64,000 bases of DNA from Flavobacterium cupriresistens. GTDB lineage: Bacteria > Bacteroidota > Bacteroidia > Flavobacteriales > Flavobacteriaceae. Of this stretch, positions 17,528 through 26,401 are shown one piece after another. The position numbers and the translations under genes are program-made. The stretch is from positions 868,001 to 932,000 of the forward strand of contig NZ_CP087134.1 in NCBI RefSeq assembly GCF_020911925.1, read 5' to 3'. Under the pieces are notes generated by a model. It was not told the DNA's origin. It did no database searches and saw nothing but the letters and a program-made list of their open reading frames with translations. Position 1 is the first letter of the stretch, and each line of letters opens with the position of its first letter.

Positions 17528-19582
17528 ATGATACAGAATCCAAAGAGATATACTATTACAGCTGCATTGCCTTATACCAACGGACCTATTCACATTGGGC
17601 ATTTGGCGGGGGTTTACGTGCCTGCAGATATTTATTCAAGATATTTACGCTTACAAGGAAAAGATGTTGCTTTTATTTGCGGAAGTGATGAACATGGTGT
17701 TGCCATTTCGATGAAAGCAAAAAAAGAAGGAATTACACCGCAGGAAGTTATTGATAAATACGACGGAATTATCAGAAAATCATTTGCTGATTTCGGAATT
17801 TCGTTTGACAATTATTCCAGAACTTCTGCTAAAATTCATCATGATACCGCTTCGGAATTCTTTAGAACGTTGTATGATAAAGGCGATTTTATTGAAGAAG
17901 TTACAGAACAATTGTATGATGCAAAAGCCAATCAGTTTTTGGCAGATCGTTTTGTAGTTGGAACGTGCCCAAAATGTGGTAACGAAGAAGCCTACGGCGA
18001 TCAATGCGAAAAATGTGGCTCTACGCTAAATGCAACCGATTTAATCAATCCTAAATCGACCATTACCGGAGAAACTCCGATTCTAAAATCAACAAAACAC
18101 TGGTTTTTACCTTTAGATCGATATACTGAATTCTTGCAGGAATGGATTTTGGTTGGACATAAAAACGACTGGAAACCGAATGTTTACGGACAGGTTAAAT
18201 CCTGGGTAGATGGTGGATTAGAACCTCGTGCAGTAACGCGTGACTTAGACTGGGGAATTGATGTTCCGGTTGAAGGTGCTGAAGGCAAAAAACTATACGT
18301 TTGGTTTGACGCTCCTATCGGATACATTTCGTCGACCAAAGAATGGGCGGCACGTGAAGGAAAAGACTGGGAACCGTATTGGAAGGATGAAGACACAAAA
18401 TTGGTGCACTTTATCGGAAAAGACAATATCGTTTTTCACTGTATCATTTTCCCTGCGATGTTAAAAGCAGAAGGAAGTTATATTTTACCGGACAATGTAC
18501 CTGCAAATGAGTTTTTGAATTTGGAAGGAAATAAACTTTCGACTTCTAAAAACTGGGCGGTTTGGTTACACGAATATTTAGAAGAATTCCCGGAGAAACA
18601 AGACGTTTTGCGATATGCATTGACTTCTAACGCTCCGGAAACAAAGGATAATGATTTTACCTGGAAAGATTTTCAGGCAAGAAACAATAATGAATTAGTT
18701 GCTATTTTCGGAAACTTCATTAATCGTGTGGTTGTTTTAACGAACAAATACTACGACGGATTTATTCCGACGCCAAATGAATTTACAGAAATTGACGAAG
18801 CAACTTTAGCAGAATTAAAAGCCTACCCAGCCGTGATTTCAAGCTCAGTTGAGCGTTACAGATTCCGTGAAGCTTTAGGTGAATTGATGAATGTGGCTCG
18901 TTTAGGAAATAAATATCTGGCAGATGAAGAGCCTTGGAAAGTAATAAAAGACAATCCGGAGCGTGTAAAAACTCAAATGTATGTGGCCTTGCAAATCGCA
19001 GCAGCGCTAAGCATTTTGGCAGAACCATTTTTACCTTTCACAGCTACAAAACTTTCTAAAATCCTAAACATCAAAGACCTAAATTGGAATTTGGAATTTA
19101 ATGATTCGAATTTATTCCCAACAGGACATAAAATTGGTGAAGCTGAATTGCTTTTCGCTAAAATAGAAGACGAAGAAATACAAAAACAAATAGATAAATT
19201 GGAAGCTACCAAAACGGCTAATATCGCTGAGAACAAAAAGGCTGAGCCACAAAAAGATTTAATTCAGTTTGAAGATTTCGCTAAAATGGACATTCGCGTA
19301 GGAACTATCCTTGAAGCTGAAAAAATGCCAAAAGCAAACAAACTATTAGTATTAAAAGTTGACACCGGAATTGACGTTCGTACGATTGTTTCGGGAATTG
19401 CAGAAAGCTTTACTCCTGAAGAAATTATCGGAAAACGTGTTTCTGTTCTGGCCAATTTAGCACCAAGAGCTTTACGTGGTGTAGAAAGTCAGGGAATGAT
19501 TCTAATGACTACAAATGCAGAAGGCAAATTGGTTTTCATTAATCCGGATGCTGATGCTCCGAATGGTGAAACGGTAAATTAG
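17528..19582 (+). CDS. metG: Methionyl-tRNA synthetase
   Basis: A 684-residue class I synthetase. The HIGH motif is at 22-25 ([11 protein letters not shown]). A zinc knuckle has two Cys pairs (CPKC and CEKC) between about 142 and 165. The KMSKS position reads KLSTSKNW near 335-342, a variant with Leu and Thr substitutions. An anticodon-binding helical domain follows, then a linker rich in Lys/Glu and a C-terminal EMAPII-like tRNA-binding/dimerisation domain from [18 protein letters not shown] (about 579) to the end. The gene is complete and stands alone. Confidence 0.96.
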   Translation: MIQNPKRYTITAALPYTNGPIHIGHLAGVYVPADIYSRYLRLQGKDVAFICGSDEHGVAISMKAKKEGITPQEVIDKYDGIIRKSFADFGISFDNYSRTSAKIHHDTASEFFRTLYDKGDFIEEVTEQLYDAKANQFLADRFVVGTCPKCGNEEAYGDQCEKCGSTLNATDLINPKSTITGETPILKSTKHWFLPLDRYTEFLQEWILVGHKNDWKPNVYGQVKSWVDGGLEPRAVTRDLDWGIDVPVEGAEGKKLYVWFDAPIGYISSTKEWAAREGKDWEPYWKDEDTKLVHFIGKDNIVFHCIIFPAMLKAEGSYILPDNVPANEFLNLEGNKLSTSKNWAVWLHEYLEEFPEKQDVLRYALTSNAPETKDNDFTWKDFQARNNNELVAIFGNFINRVVVLTNKYYDGFIPTPNEFTEIDEATLAELKAYPAVISSSVERYRFREALGELMNVARLGNKYLADEEPWKVIKDNPERVKTQMYVALQIAAALSILAEPFLPFTATKLSKILNIKDLNWNLEFNDSNLFPTGHKIGEAELLFAKIEDEEIQKQIDKLEATKTANIAENKKAEPQKDLIQFEDFAKMDIRVGTILEAEKMPKANKLLVLKVDTGIDVRTIVSGIAESFTPEEIIGKRVSVLANLAPRALRGVESQGMILMTTNAEGKLVFINPDADAPNGETVN

Positions 19583-19701
19583 GCCTCTACAGATATAAAT
19601 AATTAAAGAAATTTCCCACTTATTAAACAGTCAAATCGATATTTATTAATACTTTTGTATCGACTAAATATCTTACAAAACTTTCAATAATTTTTATTAA
19701 A

Positions 19702-19800
19702 AGTTAACATAAGCGAACCCTTGCCATGGTGCGGGAGCAGGAAACTGCCCTAAATCTATCTTTCGAGATATTTAGTCACACCTAAAGCGAGGGTTTCGTA
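19702..19800 (+). ncRNA. Structured leader-like element, copy A
   Basis: About 100 bases ending 20 bases before a small gene. A closing stem pairs 19716-19724 with 19787-19795 (nine pairs, one wobble) and may be extended past a bulge. Inside are a hairpin 19734-19750 with a GAAA tetraloop at 19741-19744, and a second hairpin 19750-19774 with a TTCG loop and a small bulge. The order is a three-way junction. The single-stranded parts CCATG, AAATCT and GTCACA-CTAAAGCGAGGG match two further copies downstream. I do not recognise it as a named riboswitch or ribozyme. Confidence 0.55.
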
Positions 19801-19819
19801 CGTTTTAAATTTTTCGATT

Positions 19820-20095
19820 ATGACTAAAGAAAATCAAAACACATCGCATCAGGATGTGATGCTATCCGTAGCAAATTTCCTTTCAGAACTTTGGTTCGAA
19901 GGAGAATTTAAAGATCAACCAGAATACCTAGCCGAAATCTTCGACATGATTCTGGAAACCGAAATGGGTAATAACCTCGAGCTAAGAGCTAAGATGAAAG
20001 GCTGTCTAAAAACCAGTCGCATGTTAGCAAAAGCGTTGGAACCATTTTCGGAGCAACAAATTGAGCAGGCTTGTAATCAAATTATGAATGCCTAG
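19820..20095 (+). CDS. Small helical protein of unknown function
   Basis: A 91-residue acidic, all-helical soluble protein with two predicted amphipathic halves: VMLSVANFLSELWFEGEF to about 31, and the segment with LRAKMKGCLKTSRMLAKAL then PFSEQQIEQACNQIMNA. I recognise no motif. It sits directly behind a structured leader (19702-19800) and is closed by a good terminator, so it is a complete single-gene unit. Codon use looks like its neighbours. The leader suggests regulated expression, which is inference. Confidence 0.65.
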   Translation: MTKENQNTSHQDVMLSVANFLSELWFEGEFKDQPEYLAEIFDMILETEMGNNLELRAKMKGCLKTSRMLAKALEPFSEQQIEQACNQIMNA

Positions 20096-20105
20096 CGACT
20101 AAAGC

Positions 20106-20147
20106 AAAACGCGTGAAACTACCAATAGATTCGCGCGTTTTATTTTT
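20106..20147 (+). terminator. Terminator of the 91-aa gene
   Basis: Arms 20106-20117 and 20130-20141 pair over 12 positions (one wobble) with a 12-base loop, followed by a T-rich run. Confidence 0.8.
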
Positions 20148-20249
20148 TACACCAATAATTAATTGTCTAAAAAAAGGATCAATTTCAAAAACTGTGGAGA
20201 ACTAAAAAATTGGATGTAAAAATTTAGTTTATTAAAAAAAAACTCGTTT

Positions 20250-20349
20250 TGTCATTTCGACGAAGGAGAAATCACACGCGTAACTCGACAAAGATTGGCG
20301 ATTTTCTATGTGGAATTTCTGGTGTGATTTCTCCTTCGTCGAAATGACA
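20250..20349. repeat. 100-bp palindromic element with perfect 28-bp arms
   Basis: 20250-20277 is the exact reverse complement of 20322-20349 (arms begin TGTCATTTCGACGAAGG), separated by 44 bases. Fragments of the same arm sequence occur near 13222-13274. It is shaped like a miniature inverted-repeat element or large REP; it carries no gene. Confidence 0.85.
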
Positions 20350-20384
20350 GAATTACAGGAAATAACCATTAAACTTACGTTTAA

Positions 20385-20489
20385 AATTAACATAAACAGC
20401 TCCCTCGCCATGATGTCCCTACGGAAACAAGGGAAATCTGCCCATATGGGTATTTTGTCACATCTAAAGCGAGGGTTTCGTTCGTTTAA
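20385..20489 (+). ncRNA. Structured leader-like element, copy B (no gene behind it)
   Basis: This copy aligns with copy A from TTAACATAA to CGTTTAAAT. The closing stem pairs 20403-20409 with 20470-20476. The first hairpin is TCCCT (20416-20420) with AGGGA (20430-20434) around a loop containing GGAAA. The second is built on CCCATATGGG (20441-20450). It ends directly at the start of copy C. No open frame follows in a leader-like position. Confidence 0.5.
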
Positions 20490-20590
20490 ATTTAACATAA
20501 ACACTCCCTCGTCATGATGGCCCTACGGAAACACGGGAAATCTACTCATATGAGTATTTTTGCACATCTAAAGCGAGCGTTTCGTGTACC
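20490..20590 (+). ncRNA. Structured leader-like element, copy C (diverging)
   Basis: This third tandem copy begins TTTAACATAA at 20490. The closing stem is weaker than in A and B (one base of the 3' arm changed). The second hairpin, ACTCATATGAGT at 20543-20554, has different bases from copy B but keeps full pairing. The conserved CATGATG, GGAAATCT and CATCTAAAGCGAG blocks remain. The downstream flank no longer matches A and B. Confidence 0.45.
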
Positions 20591-20650
20591 TATTATTCTC
20601 GATTGCACAAACGTTGCTAGTTAATTGTTCTTTTTCCATTTGTTGCTATT

Positions 20651-20918
20651 TGAATAGCCTCCTGCTTTAGCTGGAGGTACATTGATTGAGAGATGAGCAA
20701 TTGGCTTTAGCCAAAAGAAGCAGGATATATTTTGGCTAAAGCCATTTAATGTTTAATCTTAACTACATTCCTCCAGCTAGAGCACAATGTCATTAAGTTA
20801 AGAGCTTTTTCACGCAGATTTTGCGGATTTTTTTATTTGATTCTGCTAAAATCTGCGTGAGGCTTTTTTTAAGCAATCCTTAACTTAATGACATTTAGAT
20901 AAAGCAGGAGGTTATTCA
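20651..20918. repeat. Nested palindromic element, one inner unit
   Basis: Several inverted repeats sit inside each other. The outer arms are 20651-20669 and 20900-20918 (one mismatch of 19). The other pairs are 20664-20677 with 20770-20783, 20703-20716 with 20730-20743 (perfect), 20786-20802 with 20879-20895 (perfect 17), and 20811-20822 with 20848-20859 (perfect 12). It has no coding content. The innermost part, about 95 bases, is the unit that is repeated six times at 52431-53080. Confidence 0.85.
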
Positions 20919-21068
20919 AAATGATATTTTTACAAACCTTTTAATTTCGCAAGAAAGCGTATGGAACTTACTTAACAGATTCGCATATTTAACAGTATAT
21001 CAAATAATTAACATTCAACATAACCCTTTTTTTATCAGAAAATCAAGATATTTGCAAAAAACTATATC
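20919..21068. other. A/T-rich upstream region of the first paralogue gene
   Basis: About 150 bases between the nested palindrome and the next ATG. A GATATTTG at 21048-21055 is one base off the -7 consensus and is the only promoter-like feature seen. Confidence 0.3.
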
Positions 21069-22523
21069 ATGATCAAAAAAATACTATTCATCTGTTTGAC
21101 ATTAAACAGCATGACTTCTTTTTCTCAGGACATCGTGAGTTCAACTCCGCTTACTTTAAAAAAGAATCTCAATATTTTTCCGTCTGTAAACAATGATACC
21201 AGAGAAGTTACTTTGTTTCTAAGTGACAAGACAAATGTAAAAGCTATTCAGCTTAATGAAAAAATGCAAATCACAGATAGTATTTCTACAGCAAAACCTG
21301 ATGCAAAAAAATACGACTTTATGATTGGCTACAATAGAAGCAGCAACAATACGAGACTCTTTTGGTCTTCTGATGACTATAAAAATATCTTTGCTCAGTT
21401 GTATAATTTCACTAGTCGCAAAATCACTACCAAAGAATATACTTTAGCATTAAAAAACGAAAAAGTTTTGCAAAAGTTCAGCGAAAATGACAACTTTTAT
21501 ATTCTGACTGTACTAAAAAACAGTAATAGTCTAAAACTTCACATCTTTGACAAACAAGGCAATTATATCGAAAAAGTTATTGATCTGGAAGGATTTCATT
21601 TTTTCAAAAGCAAGTATGTAAAGTCTGACTTATATGGTGTGTTGGAACAAAATTTACTACCTGCCGAAGCCCCTTTTTCATTACAGAACATCAATACTGA
21701 AAACCCTGTTTCGTTAAACGATAGTTCGAAAAAGAGAAAGTGTTATTTTAGCAAAAACCAACTCGTTATAACAATTGACCTGAATGTAAATTTCACACAA
21801 GTCATTGTAATTGATCTGGAGAAATATTCTGCCGTTGAAAAAATTATTAAATCTCCACCTATTTCTGATATAAGCAGTTCAGGATTTTCGATCTACATCA
21901 ACTCAAATTCTTTCTATTTTGACCATAAAATATACCAGACAAAATCTTCGTCTGATATCCTTCATTTTACTATAAACGATTTAGACGGCAATCTGCTACA
22001 GCAATATACTGCTACGGAAGATAAACCAATTGAGTTTAAAAATTCAGAGATTTCTCAGGAAGGCAATGAGTTCTTTGGTGGCAAAAAAACGCTCGAAACT
22101 TCTTCTCAATTTATTAGAAAAACAACTAATCTAAATTCAGCTCTTGCGTGTTATCGCCTTGGAGATACTACTTTAATAACTTTCGGAGGTGTTTCTGCCG
22201 GATCTCAGCAATCAGGCGGACAATCTGTAATGAACCAATTTGGATTTATTGGTTCTTTAATCGGATCCTTCGCATTTAATCCTACTATGGAGAGTTTTAA
22301 CGCTTATTCTAACCGAAAAGTGGTTAAAATGGAAGGTCTTTTCGATAAAGAAGGAAAACACGTGAAAGGAGATTTGCAACCATTGGCATTTGATAAAATC
22401 AGAACTTTTCTCGACAAAGACAATGATGTTTCATCTCAGACACTATTTAAAACAGATGCCTATTATTTTGGTTACTACGATACCAAAACAAAAGAATACA
22501 TCATTAGAAAATTTGTAGACTAG
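21069..22523 (+). CDS. Secreted protein of unknown family, paralogue 1
   Basis: A 484-residue protein with a signal peptide (MIKKILFICLTLNSMTSFSQ). The body is predominantly beta-strand, with short repeated patterns such as NVKAIQLNEKMQITDSIS, FDKQGNYIEKVIDLEGF and LDGNLLQQYTATED that resemble propeller-like blades. It ends TDAYYFGYYDTKTKEYIIRK. Two paralogues follow in the window (22691 and 27076) with the same layout and end. No catalytic motif or T9SS tail is seen. A terminator follows it. The function is unknown. Confidence 0.75.
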   Translation: MIKKILFICLTLNSMTSFSQDIVSSTPLTLKKNLNIFPSVNNDTREVTLFLSDKTNVKAIQLNEKMQITDSISTAKPDAKKYDFMIGYNRSSNNTRLFWSSDDYKNIFAQLYNFTSRKITTKEYTLALKNEKVLQKFSENDNFYILTVLKNSNSLKLHIFDKQGNYIEKVIDLEGFHFFKSKYVKSDLYGVLEQNLLPAEAPFSLQNINTENPVSLNDSSKKRKCYFSKNQLVITIDLNVNFTQVIVIDLEKYSAVEKIIKSPPISDISSSGFSIYINSNSFYFDHKIYQTKSSSDILHFTINDLDGNLLQQYTATEDKPIEFKNSEISQEGNEFFGGKKTLETSSQFIRKTTNLNSALACYRLGDTTLITFGGVSAGSQQSGGQSVMNQFGFIGSLIGSFAFNPTMESFNAYSNRKVVKMEGLFDKEGKHVKGDLQPLAFDKIRTFLDKDNDVSSQTLFKTDAYYFGYYDTKTKEYIIRKFVD

Positions 22524-22530
22524 AAATATA

Positions 22531-22557
22531 ATTCCCGATAAAATCGGGAATTTTTAT
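22531..22557 (+). terminator. Terminator of paralogue 1
   Basis: ATTCCCGAT (22531-22539) pairs with ATCGGGAAT (22543-22551) around a 3-base loop and is followed by a T run. Confidence 0.8.
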
Positions 22558-22690
22558 TTTTAACCGTTCTCTTTTTAAATTTATTAAAGGCACAATCTCA
22601 GGACTTCAATAATTATCAAAAAACACCTCTTCAACCTCCTCAAATTTCATTAAAAAACAAGATCTTCGCCAAAAAATTCAGATTAAACCC

Positions 22691-24166
22691 ATGATTAAAA
22701 AATTATTATTTATTTGCCTGTTCTTCAATACTATTAACTCTTTTTCACAAGATCTGGTAAAAGAATTCAATTTAAAACTAGAGCGAAAGAGAGATTATCT
22801 TCAAGTCGTAAACGAAACCAAAAAAGAAGTCGTGTTGTTTTTGAATGATAACGAAAAAGTTACTTCTGTTAAACTTGATAGTACATTTACTATTAATGAT
22901 TCATTGTCACATCCAAGATTAGAAAAAAGCTATACAGACATACTTGGTTACAGTCAAAAAGACGATAATTATTTACTTTTCTGGGGTTCTAAAGACAGAA
23001 AAAGAATCATCTCTCAATTTTTTAATTTCACTAAAAAAGAAACAGGAGCAACTACTTTCGAATTAGAATTTGACAAAGAGAAAGTCTTTAAAGAATTAAC
23101 CATTAATAATGTTTTCTATTTAATTACAATTCTTAAAAAGTCCGGTAATTTAAAATTTTACATCTTTGATAATGGCGTTTTAAACACCCGAATTGTCGAT
23201 TTATCAAACTTCGAATTTAAAAATAAATCAGCCGCTCCTGCAAATTTACACACCGTTCTGACAGAAGAATCCTGGGATTTTTCTGTACAAACCATCAGTA
23301 ACGACAGCCCGCCTTCTTTGGCATTGAGCAGAGAACAATTTAAACTGTACACTTATAAAAAGGATGAAATTATTTTTACAATAGACAACAATCCCCATTT
23401 TACAGATATTTTAAGAATTAATTTAAATGATTTTACAGCCAATTTAAAATCAATTAAAAAACCGGTCGTAACACGAGGGGAATATGAATCTGTTCTATTT
23501 AAGTCAAATTCATTTTTAATCGATGACAAAATTCTTCAGATAAAGACAAATCCTGACGTTTTACTTTTTACAATTAGCGATCTGGAGGGTACAATAATTA
23601 ACAAATATAAAACCTTACGCGAGGAGGAAATCTCCTTTAAAAACACCGCTGTTTTTCAGGAAGTAGGTAGTCTTAGCAAAAAACGAGTCCTTGAAAAACC
23701 TAAACAGTTTATCCGTAAAATCAACAACTCACGTCCAAGTATATCCTGTTATAGTTTAAATGGTTTATACTATACTGTCATAGGAAGTTCTCAAGATATC
23801 GTTCATTCATCTCCAAATGGAACAGGGATGGGTATCGGTGCAGGAGGTTTCTCCTCTGGTGTGTATTTTTCAATTAGTCCAGGCTATACCCTCGAAAATT
23901 TGATTTCTTATAAAGATAAAAACGTAGTTTACACCACTTGTTTGTTTGATGCTAATTTTAATCATCTGGAAGATACAATTAAAACTTCCGCCTTTGAAAA
24001 AGCAAGAGCCTTTCTGGAAGAAAACGAAGAAATTACGACAAGAACCTCTATTTTCAGTAAAGACTTGTATAAGGATCTGATTCTTTTCAAATTCAATACC
24101 TCTTTGTATTTAGGAAATTATAATAAGGAAAATAAAAAATATCAGATTTTTAGTTTTTCAGAGTAA
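22691..24166 (+). CDS. Secreted protein of unknown family, paralogue 2
   Basis: A 491-residue protein with a signal peptide (MIKKLLFICLFFNTINSFSQ) almost identical in pattern to paralogue 1. Shared landmarks, in order, are NDNEKVTSVKLDSTFTINDS, GYSQKDDNYLLFWGSKDRKR, LKFYIFDNGV, SDLEGTIINKYKT, KPKQFIRKINNSRPSISCY and the final LYLGNYNKENKKYQIF. A Gly-rich insert near 380 (GTGMGIGAGGFSSG) takes the place of a similar low-complexity insert in paralogue 1. It is probably periplasmic or outer-surface; the role is unknown. Confidence 0.75.
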   Translation: MIKKLLFICLFFNTINSFSQDLVKEFNLKLERKRDYLQVVNETKKEVVLFLNDNEKVTSVKLDSTFTINDSLSHPRLEKSYTDILGYSQKDDNYLLFWGSKDRKRIISQFFNFTKKETGATTFELEFDKEKVFKELTINNVFYLITILKKSGNLKFYIFDNGVLNTRIVDLSNFEFKNKSAAPANLHTVLTEESWDFSVQTISNDSPPSLALSREQFKLYTYKKDEIIFTIDNNPHFTDILRINLNDFTANLKSIKKPVVTRGEYESVLFKSNSFLIDDKILQIKTNPDVLLFTISDLEGTIINKYKTLREEEISFKNTAVFQEVGSLSKKRVLEKPKQFIRKINNSRPSISCYSLNGLYYTVIGSSQDIVHSSPNGTGMGIGAGGFSSGVYFSISPGYTLENLISYKDKNVVYTTCLFDANFNHLEDTIKTSAFEKARAFLEENEEITTRTSIFSKDLYKDLILFKFNTSLYLGNYNKENKKYQIFSFSE

Positions 24167-24198
24167 CTTTAAATCCGAAAAGTAAATACCGAATCAAA

Positions 24199-25083
24199 AT
24201 GAAAATAACAAAACCAAGATTAGCTTTAATCGGCGGAATACTTTGTATTTCGATTTTCCCGATATTGGTAAAATTACGTTTAGCACCGGGATTAATTTCG
24301 GCTTTTTACCGAATGTTTTTTGCGGTCATTTTGCTTTTACCGTATGTGCTTTTGAGTAAAAATTTTAAAATGCCAACTTTAAGATTTACTCTTTTGGCAG
24401 CACTTTGTGGTGTTTTATTCTCTTCGGATGTTGCCGTTTGGAACATCGCCATTCAGGATTCAAGTGCCACACAGGCTTCGTTACTAACCAACTTGTCCCC
24501 ACTTTGGGTTGGAATTGGTTCTTTTTTCTTTTTGAACACCAAACCCGCCACAAACTTCTGGATCGGAACAGCTGTCTCCTTATTCGGAATGGTAACTTTG
24601 GTTGGTTTTGGTTTTTTCATGGAATTAAACTTCGATCAGGCTTTTCTGTTTGCGGTGCTATCCGGAATCCTTTATTCGATTTATCTGTTAGTCAGCAAAA
24701 ATGTACTTTCTCATGTTGATGTTTTATCCTTTATGACCATCAGCTTGTTGGCCTCCAGCATTTATTTGGGAATTCTTTGTTATTCGCTGAATCAGCCTTT
24801 TACAGGATTCTCTGATATGGGTTGGTTTGTGCTAGTGCTTCAGGCGGTGATTTGTCAATTGTGTGCGTGGCTTTCGATAAGTTACGCTACGCAACACATG
24901 CGTGCAACGAGGGTTTCGTTAAGTTTATTGAGTCAGGCTGTAATTACTTCGATATTAGCTTGGTTGTTTTTGGAAGAACAAATAACTTTACAAATGGTTT
25001 TTGGCGGAATCATTTTGCTTTTCGGAATCAGAATCACGTTTTATGATAAGACCATATCGTTGAAAAAGGTTTTTTCTAAGTAA
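24199..25083 (+). CDS. EamA/DMT family transporter
   Basis: A 294-residue inner-membrane protein with about ten hydrophobic helices in two EamA halves. FYRMFFAVILLLPYVLL and SATQASLLTNLSPLWVGIGS mark the first half. The second half has GILYSIYLLVSKNVL and the conserved end LLSQAVITSILAWLFLEEQI. Members export amino acids, nucleosides or other small metabolites; the substrate here cannot be read. It starts 32 bases after paralogue 2 and could be co-transcribed with it. Confidence 0.88.
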   Translation: MKITKPRLALIGGILCISIFPILVKLRLAPGLISAFYRMFFAVILLLPYVLLSKNFKMPTLRFTLLAALCGVLFSSDVAVWNIAIQDSSATQASLLTNLSPLWVGIGSFFFLNTKPATNFWIGTAVSLFGMVTLVGFGFFMELNFDQAFLFAVLSGILYSIYLLVSKNVLSHVDVLSFMTISLLASSIYLGILCYSLNQPFTGFSDMGWFVLVLQAVICQLCAWLSISYATQHMRATRVSLSLLSQAVITSILAWLFLEEQITLQMVFGGIILLFGIRITFYDKTISLKKVFSK

Positions 25084-25690
25084 CATTTGTGAAATTGCGG
25101 TCTGAAAATTGCACTCGGATTTTGCGGATTAAACGGGTTTACGCGGATTCTTTTTTTTATTTGAATTGAAACTATTTGCGAACTTGGGGTGGGAAATTCA
25201 CACACCGATTTTACTGATTAAGCAGGTTAACACTGATTTTGTTTGAATTTGAATTATAAAAAATCATTTTAATCAGTGGCAAAAAAATAGCACGCAGATT
25301 TAGCAGATTAAGCGGATTTATTTGAAAATCTTTGGAATCATTTTAATCTGTGGCAAAAAAAATAGCTGATAAATGAAACGAATCAAACAGATTTGAACAA
25401 ATAATTCGTCAATTCGTGGCAAAAAAAATAGCACGCAGATTTAGCTGATTAAGCAGATTTATTTGAAAATCTTTGGAATCATTTTAATCTGTGGCAAAAA
25501 AAGCACGCAGATCGAACTGATCGAGCAGATGTATTCAAAATCATTTTAGTCGGCCGCAAAACCTGAAACAAAAAAAACCTGAAACAAAAAAACACGCAGA
25601 TCAAGCTAATCGAGCAGATGTATTCAAAATCATTTTAATCGGCCGCAAAACCTGAAACAAAAAAAACCTGAAACAAAAAAAACACCTCCC
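25084..25690. repeat. Degenerate direct repeats (cacgcagatttagcagatt family)
   Basis: A 607-base gap without a gene. It is filled by four to six decaying copies of a phrase, GCACGCAGATTTAGCAGATT followed by AAGCGGATTTATTTGAAAA, and TCATTTTAATCTGTGGC. Good copies start near 25290 and 25430; more diverged ones near 25110, 25200, 25505 and 25593. The last 130 bases contain a roughly 90-base direct duplication that includes AACCTGAAACAAAAAAAACC. Confidence 0.75.
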
Positions 25691-25693
25691 TAT

Positions 25694-26401
25694 ATGTTAC
25701 ATAAAAACAAAATTCCAAATTTAAAAGTAATCGCCTTTGATGCCGATGATACTTTGTTTGTTAATGAACCTTACTTTCAGGAAACCGAACATAAATTCTG
25801 TGCTTTGATGGAAGATTATCTTTCACACCAAGGCATTTCGCAGGAATTGTTTAAAATAGAAATTCAAAACTTACCTTTATACGGCTACGGAATCAAAGGT
25901 TATATTCTTTCGATGATTGAAGCGGCGATGATCATTTCAAACAATACTATTCCGGTTGAGGTAATTCAGAAAATTATTCAATATGGGAAAGAATTACTCG
26001 AAAAACCAATTGAACTTCTGGACGGAATCGAAGAAACACTAGAGGCATTGCATGGCAAATACAAATTGGTAGTAGCCACAAAAGGAGATTTAAAAGACCA
26101 GCACAGCAAATTGCATCGTTCGGGATTAGGTCATTATTTTCACCATATTGAAGTAATGTCAGACAAACAACAAATTGATTACGAGAAATTATTAGGTCGT
26201 TTGGACATTCAGTCTCATGAATTTCTGATGATTGGAAACTCTCTAAAATCAGATGTATTGCCTGTACTGGAAATTGGCGGTTATGCCGTACATATTCCTT
26301 TTCATACCACTTGGGAACACGAAAAAATCAATCATAAAGTAGAACACCAACATTTTAGCTCCTTCGAAAAAATAACCGAAGTGCTTAACAACTTATTGTA
26401 A
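25694..26401 (+). CDS. HAD superfamily hydrolase
   Basis: A 235-residue cytoplasmic protein. Motif I is VIAFDADDTLF with nucleophile Asp about 16 and acid/base Asp about 18. A helical cap (about 25-100) follows, motif II is VVATKG, and motifs III/IV are a Lys in the YEKLLG region and LMIGNSLKSDVLPVLEIGG. It is a phosphoglycolate-phosphatase-like member whose substrate cannot be read. Its stop shares one base with the start of the next gene, so the two are translationally coupled. Confidence 0.88.
   Translation: MLHKNKIPNLKVIAFDADDTLFVNEPYFQETEHKFCALMEDYLSHQGISQELFKIEIQNLPLYGYGIKGYILSMIEAAMIISNNTIPVEVIQKIIQYGKELLEKPIELLDGIEETLEALHGKYKLVVATKGDLKDQHSKLHRSGLGHYFHHIEVMSDKQQIDYEKLLGRLDIQSHEFLMIGNSLKSDVLPVLEIGGYAVHIPFHTTWEHEKINHKVEHQHFSSFEKITEVLNNLL

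Noticed and set aside
19702..19800. Hammerhead or other known ribozyme because of the CATGATG and GGAAA blocks
   Set aside because: The conserved core spacing does not match: no CUGAUGA-stem-GAAA arrangement follows, and the stem order is different.
20232..20517. Open frames at 20232-20504 and 20308-20517
   Set aside because: They run through palindrome arms and the RNA-like copies, have no start signals, and are shadows of repeats.
19702..20590. Integron attC sites with a cassette
   Set aside because: No integrase and no GTTRRRY/RYYYAAC core pair at the ends; the gaps between copies are also unequal.
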